A stretch of 64,000 nucleotides of DNA from Synechococcus sp. HK01-R (GTDB taxonomy: Bacteria; Cyanobacteriota; Cyanobacteriia; PCC-6307; Cyanobiaceae): assembly GCF_014217855.1 (NCBI RefSeq), contig NZ_CP059059.1:558001-622000 (forward strand). The letters run 5' to 3'. Shown here piece after piece: positions 61,595 through 64,000 of this stretch. The first letter of the stretch is position 1; each line of letters opens with the position of its first letter. Below the pieces are notes generated by a model that saw only the letters and a program-made list of their open reading frames with translations, did not search any database and was not told where the DNA came from. The position numbers were made by a program, and so were the translations under genes.

Positions 61595-62074
61595 TCACCA
61601 TTTTTTGTATGGGAGAAATTTGCCGCACATCATGATCTTGACACGATCACCCTTGGGGTCCTCGACCTTATCAACATCAAGAGTAAAGTCAATCGCACTC
61701 ATAATGCCGTCGCCAAACTTCTCTTGAATCACGTCTTTTAGAGGCATGCCATAAACCTGCATGATCTCGTAAAAGCGATAGATCAGCGGATCGGTTGGAA
61801 TCACAGGATCAAGGCTGCCCTTGGTGGGGTAGTCCTGCAGAGCAGCGGTGATCGCAGGATCCAGGGAGAGCAAGGAAGCCAACTTGGCGGCTTCCTCCGC
61901 GGATGCTGTGGCCTGACCATAAAAAAGAGATGCAATCCACACCTCATCGAGACCCATAGCTGCCTCGAGGTCAGCAAAAGTCATGCCCTTCGCTTTTTTG
62001 GCAGCCATCAGGGTGGCCGTGACAGTGGCCTGAGATGGCGAGGCCAATGAAGGAGTCAGAGCTGATGCGGTCAT
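61595..62074 (-). CDS. cynS: Cyanate hydratase (cyanase)
   Basis: 159 residues from the ATG at 62074; the frame extends 34 codons upstream without support. It converts cyanate plus bicarbonate to ammonia and CO2. The catalytic residues are at the family spacing: Arg100 and Glu103 in [13 protein letters not shown] and Ser126 in [11 protein letters not shown]. The N-terminal helical domain is intact. AT-richer than its neighbours. Transcribed opposite to the nirA operon and ended by a shared hairpin. Confidence 0.96.
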   Translation of the reverse strand: MTASALTPSLASPSQATVTATLMAAKKAKGMTFADLEAAMGLDEVWIASLFYGQATASAEEAAKLASLLSLDPAITAALQDYPTKGSLDPVIPTDPLIYRFYEIMQVYGMPLKDVIQEKFGDGIMSAIDFTLDVDKVEDPKGDRVKIMMCGKFLPYKKW

Positions 62075-62251
62075 GTTGAAACAAATAATGGGAACTGCCT
62101 TAAGAACAGCATCTCCTGTGAGACCTCTCAGCAGCTCAATGAGCCTCTCCGAATCGGGAGCATCCAACTGAAGCATCGACTACAGAATCAAAGGATTTTG
62201 ACCAGCATTTGGCAGCCGTTTTAACAGATTATTGGCAGCAATCCTTGCACT

Positions 62252-62476
62252 ATGAATGCACCAATAAATCATGATGTCATGGCATTCGTCCGCCGCACAC
62301 TCACGACAAGCTGGTCGACTATGGCCGCGACCATGAACAAGATCTGGAGACCAAGAGCAGCTAGCTCAAAGCAACGCTTCCCCAACTTGATCGTTGAACG
62401 CCTCTATTACGCCGAGGGACGCCAGCATCCGGACCATCCCCTCCATGGCCTGCAAATCGGCCTTGCCCGTTGGTAG
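62252..62476 (+). CDS. Small conserved-looking protein
   Basis: 74 residues from the ATG at 62252. The C-terminal part (LIVERLYYAEGRQHPDHPLH then GLQIGLARW) has an aromatic/His pattern typical of a small folded domain; the first 30 residues are less distinctive and the start may be internal. No named family. Lies between cynS and the TrpD2-like gene on the plus strand. Confidence 0.55.
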   Translation: MNAPINHDVMAFVRRTLTTSWSTMAATMNKIWRPRAASSKQRFPNLIVERLYYAEGRQHPDHPLHGLQIGLARW

Positions 62477-62538
62477 CGGTTGTTACCTCCAGAGGGTGAG
62501 GCAATCAAGAACGATCGCTCCATGACGGGCTTTCCACC

Positions 62539-63618
62539 GTGCCTCAGTCGGCCACCAGCACCCCTGAGCTCCGCCAACGCTTCAAAGAGCTGCTGCGCAA
62601 AGTTGGCAGCGGTGAGCACACCAGTCGTGGCTTGAGCCGCGGGGAAGCCGATGAAGCCCTCGCTCTGATGCTTCAAGGGCATGCATCGGACACGCAAATC
62701 GGTGCCTTCCTGATCGCCCACAGGATCCGTCGTCCGGAACCCCAAGAACTGGCAGGGATGGTGGACACCTACCGACGCCTGGGCCCGCAACTGACCAGCG
62801 CGTCGGCTCAGCCAAAGCCGGTCTGCTTTGGCATGCCGTTCGATGGACGCACCCGCACAGCACCTCTGTACCCCCTGACCGCTCTGGTGCTCTGCGCTGC
62901 CGGTCAGCCGGTGGTCCTCCAAGCTGGCGCTCGCATGCCGGTGAAGTACGGCGTCACAGCCCTGGAACTGTTCCAAGATCTGGGCCTGGATCTCCAGGGG
63001 CTGCCCCTGAACGCTGTGGCCTCTGGCTTCCAGCACCATGGCCTCGCCCTTATCCACCAGCCCGACCACTTCCCCCTCGCCGACAGCCTGATCCGTCATC
63101 GGGACGACCTGGGCAAACGACCACCGGTGGCCAGTGCCGAACTGCTCTGGACTGCCCACCACGGCGACCACCTGTTCGTGAGTGGTTTTGTGCACCCACC
63201 CACCGAAAGCCGCGCCTGGGAAACCCTGAGCCTGCTGGGGGAAGAGGATGTGATCACGGTGAAAGGGCTTGAAGGCAGCACAGACCTGCCGATCAGCCGG
63301 GCCTGCATCACGGCCCGCATGCGCCGCACAAAACCAGCGGAGCGGATGATCCTTCATCCGCGCGATCACGGTTGTTTCGGCCCCGACCAGGAGTGGACGA
63401 ACCTGGAAGCCTGGACGGAGCAGGCCCACGCAGCCCTCCGCGGTGCTGGCCCCCTGGCGGCAGCCCTGCGCTGGAATGCCGGTTGCTACCTCTGGTTCTG
63501 CGGTGTCAGTGCAAGCCTCAGTGCCGGCCTGGAGCGCGCGGAACAGTGCTTGCAGAAGGCAGAGGGCCAAACCATGCTCGAGTCTCTGATCCGTTGGCGC
63601 TCTGCTGTAGGAGGGTGA
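62539..63618 (+). CDS. TrpD2-like anthranilate phosphoribosyltransferase paralogue
   Basis: 359 residues from a GTG at 62539; no in-frame ATG is nearby. N-terminal helical domain with GLSRGEADEALALMLQGHAS and IGAFLIAHRIRR, then CFGMPFDGRTRTAPLYPLTA and LQAGARMPVKYGVTALELFQ, which in true TrpD reads GTGGD. The missing GTGGDG motif and altered anthranilate site place it in the TrpD2 branch, whose members bind nucleic acid or other ligands rather than make tryptophan. Substrate unknown. Confidence 0.8.
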   Translation: MPQSATSTPELRQRFKELLRKVGSGEHTSRGLSRGEADEALALMLQGHASDTQIGAFLIAHRIRRPEPQELAGMVDTYRRLGPQLTSASAQPKPVCFGMPFDGRTRTAPLYPLTALVLCAAGQPVVLQAGARMPVKYGVTALELFQDLGLDLQGLPLNAVASGFQHHGLALIHQPDHFPLADSLIRHRDDLGKRPPVASAELLWTAHHGDHLFVSGFVHPPTESRAWETLSLLGEEDVITVKGLEGSTDLPISRACITARMRRTKPAERMILHPRDHGCFGPDQEWTNLEAWTEQAHAALRGAGPLAAALRWNAGCYLWFCGVSASLSAGLERAEQCLQKAEGQTMLESLIRWRSAVGG

Positions 63619-63639
63619 GATCCTCCGCAGCGCCCAGCC

Positions 63640-64000
63640 TTGCGTCGGCCTCCCGTTCCCACCCTGCTCAGCGCCTTTCTGACGCTGCTCAATGACCGGC
63701 TGGGTGAAAGCATCGTGTTTCCGCTCCTGCCGTTTCTGCTGGCGGGATTCAATGCCGATGGACGCACCCTGGGTTTGCTCGCCGGCAGTTATGCCTTCGC
63801 GCAGTTCACCGTCACACCGCTGATCGGCGCCCTGAGTGATCGCTTCGGTCGAAGGCCCGTGATCGCCACCTGTGTGAGCGGTTCGGTCTTAGGGCTCGGT
63901 TTGTTCGCGATCACGGTGAGCCTCGACTGGCCGATCGGATCGACCCTGCCGCTGATGCTTCTGTTCGCAGCGCGGCTGATCGATGGCATGAGTGGCGGCA
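63640..64000 (+). CDS. MFS transporter, N-terminal part (runs off the window)
   Basis: Open frame from a TTG at 63640 to the last base, about 120 residues visible. At least three membrane helices with the MFS loop 2-3 motif GALSDRFGRRPVI after AQFTVTPLI. Begins LLSAFLTLLNDRLGESIVFP. Closest in pattern to drug-efflux (TetA-like) transporters; substrate not determinable here. Confidence 0.85.
   Translation, partial: MRRPPVPTLLSAFLTLLNDRLGESIVFPLLPFLLAGFNADGRTLGLLAGSYAFAQFTVTPLIGALSDRFGRRPVIATCVSGSVLGLGLFAITVSLDWPIGSTLPLMLLFAARLIDGMSGG

Noticed and set aside
62170-62183. GTA-N8-TTC (minus strand) as an NtcA site for cynS
   Set aside because: Only one half-site and no -10-like hexamer downstream; cynS control by NtcA may still exist but this site is not evidence.

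Overview
The window reads as chromosome from a marine picocyanobacterium of the Synechococcus/Cyanobium type. The evidence is high G+C (about 60% or more by eye), very dense packing with 1-4 base stop/start overlaps, and a gene repertoire typical of that group: urtABCDE, urease, a one-protein nitrate permease, ferredoxin-type narB and nirA, and cyanase. I see no rRNA, insertion sequence, phage, integrase or CRISPR array. One tRNA (Val, anticodon UAC) lies on the minus strand at 12249-12320.

Region 1 (1-30 kb) is housekeeping. It starts with the 3' end of mnmG, a membrane-anchored PulC-like protein, a chorismate lyase and several small conserved proteins. Then come an SprT-like protease, ligA, a TVP38-like membrane protein, valS, a 2OG-Fe(II) oxygenase and a Fur/Zur-type regulator. 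These are followed by mazG, an ICT1/ArfB-like release factor, the polyamine pair speE-speB, gcvT, aspS, a sigma-70 gene broken by an in-frame stop, dpsA, pyrG, queE, an ecotin-like inhibitor, queC, pabB-pabC and an APC permease. A Tat-type secreted beta-carbonic anhydrase closes the region.

Region 2 (30-62 kb) is a nitrogen-assimilation island. The urea transporter operon urtABCDE runs on the minus strand behind a perfect NtcA box (35328-35341). ureG-ureF-ureE (minus) lie back to back with ureD-ureA-ureB-ureC (plus). An insert at 40.6-46.3 kb holds a DUF1400 hydrolase, a circularly permuted ATP-grasp / alpha-E / transglutaminase trio (a predicted peptide-ligase system of unknown product) and a cupin. 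The nitrate block follows: moaA, mobA, the nitrate permease, narB, a nitrate-reductase-associated protein, moaC, moeA, moaE, moaD and moaB. Siroheme genes (cobA, CbiX-type chelatase) lead to nirA, a 44-residue repeat protein, a FocA-type nitrite channel and a HEAT protein. Cyanase ends the island. Urea, nitrate, nitrite and cyanate all feed ammonium here, and molybdopterin and siroheme biosynthesis for the two reductases sits in the same block.

Region 3 (62-64 kb) has a small conserved protein, a TrpD2-like phosphoribosyltransferase paralogue and the start of an MFS transporter.

The most notable observations are: (i) the sigma factor whose region 4 is cut off by a TAA although the downstream frame is intact; (ii) moaB, which has no ATG/GTG/TTG at its expected 5' end; (iii) the peptide-ligase trio inside the nitrogen island; (iv) several small genes with supporting context (13786-13953, 59689-59823, 6833-7003); (v) Pho-box-like and 11-bp-period direct repeats; and (vi) four short tandem duplications, three of them in frame and one doubling the cobA start codon.
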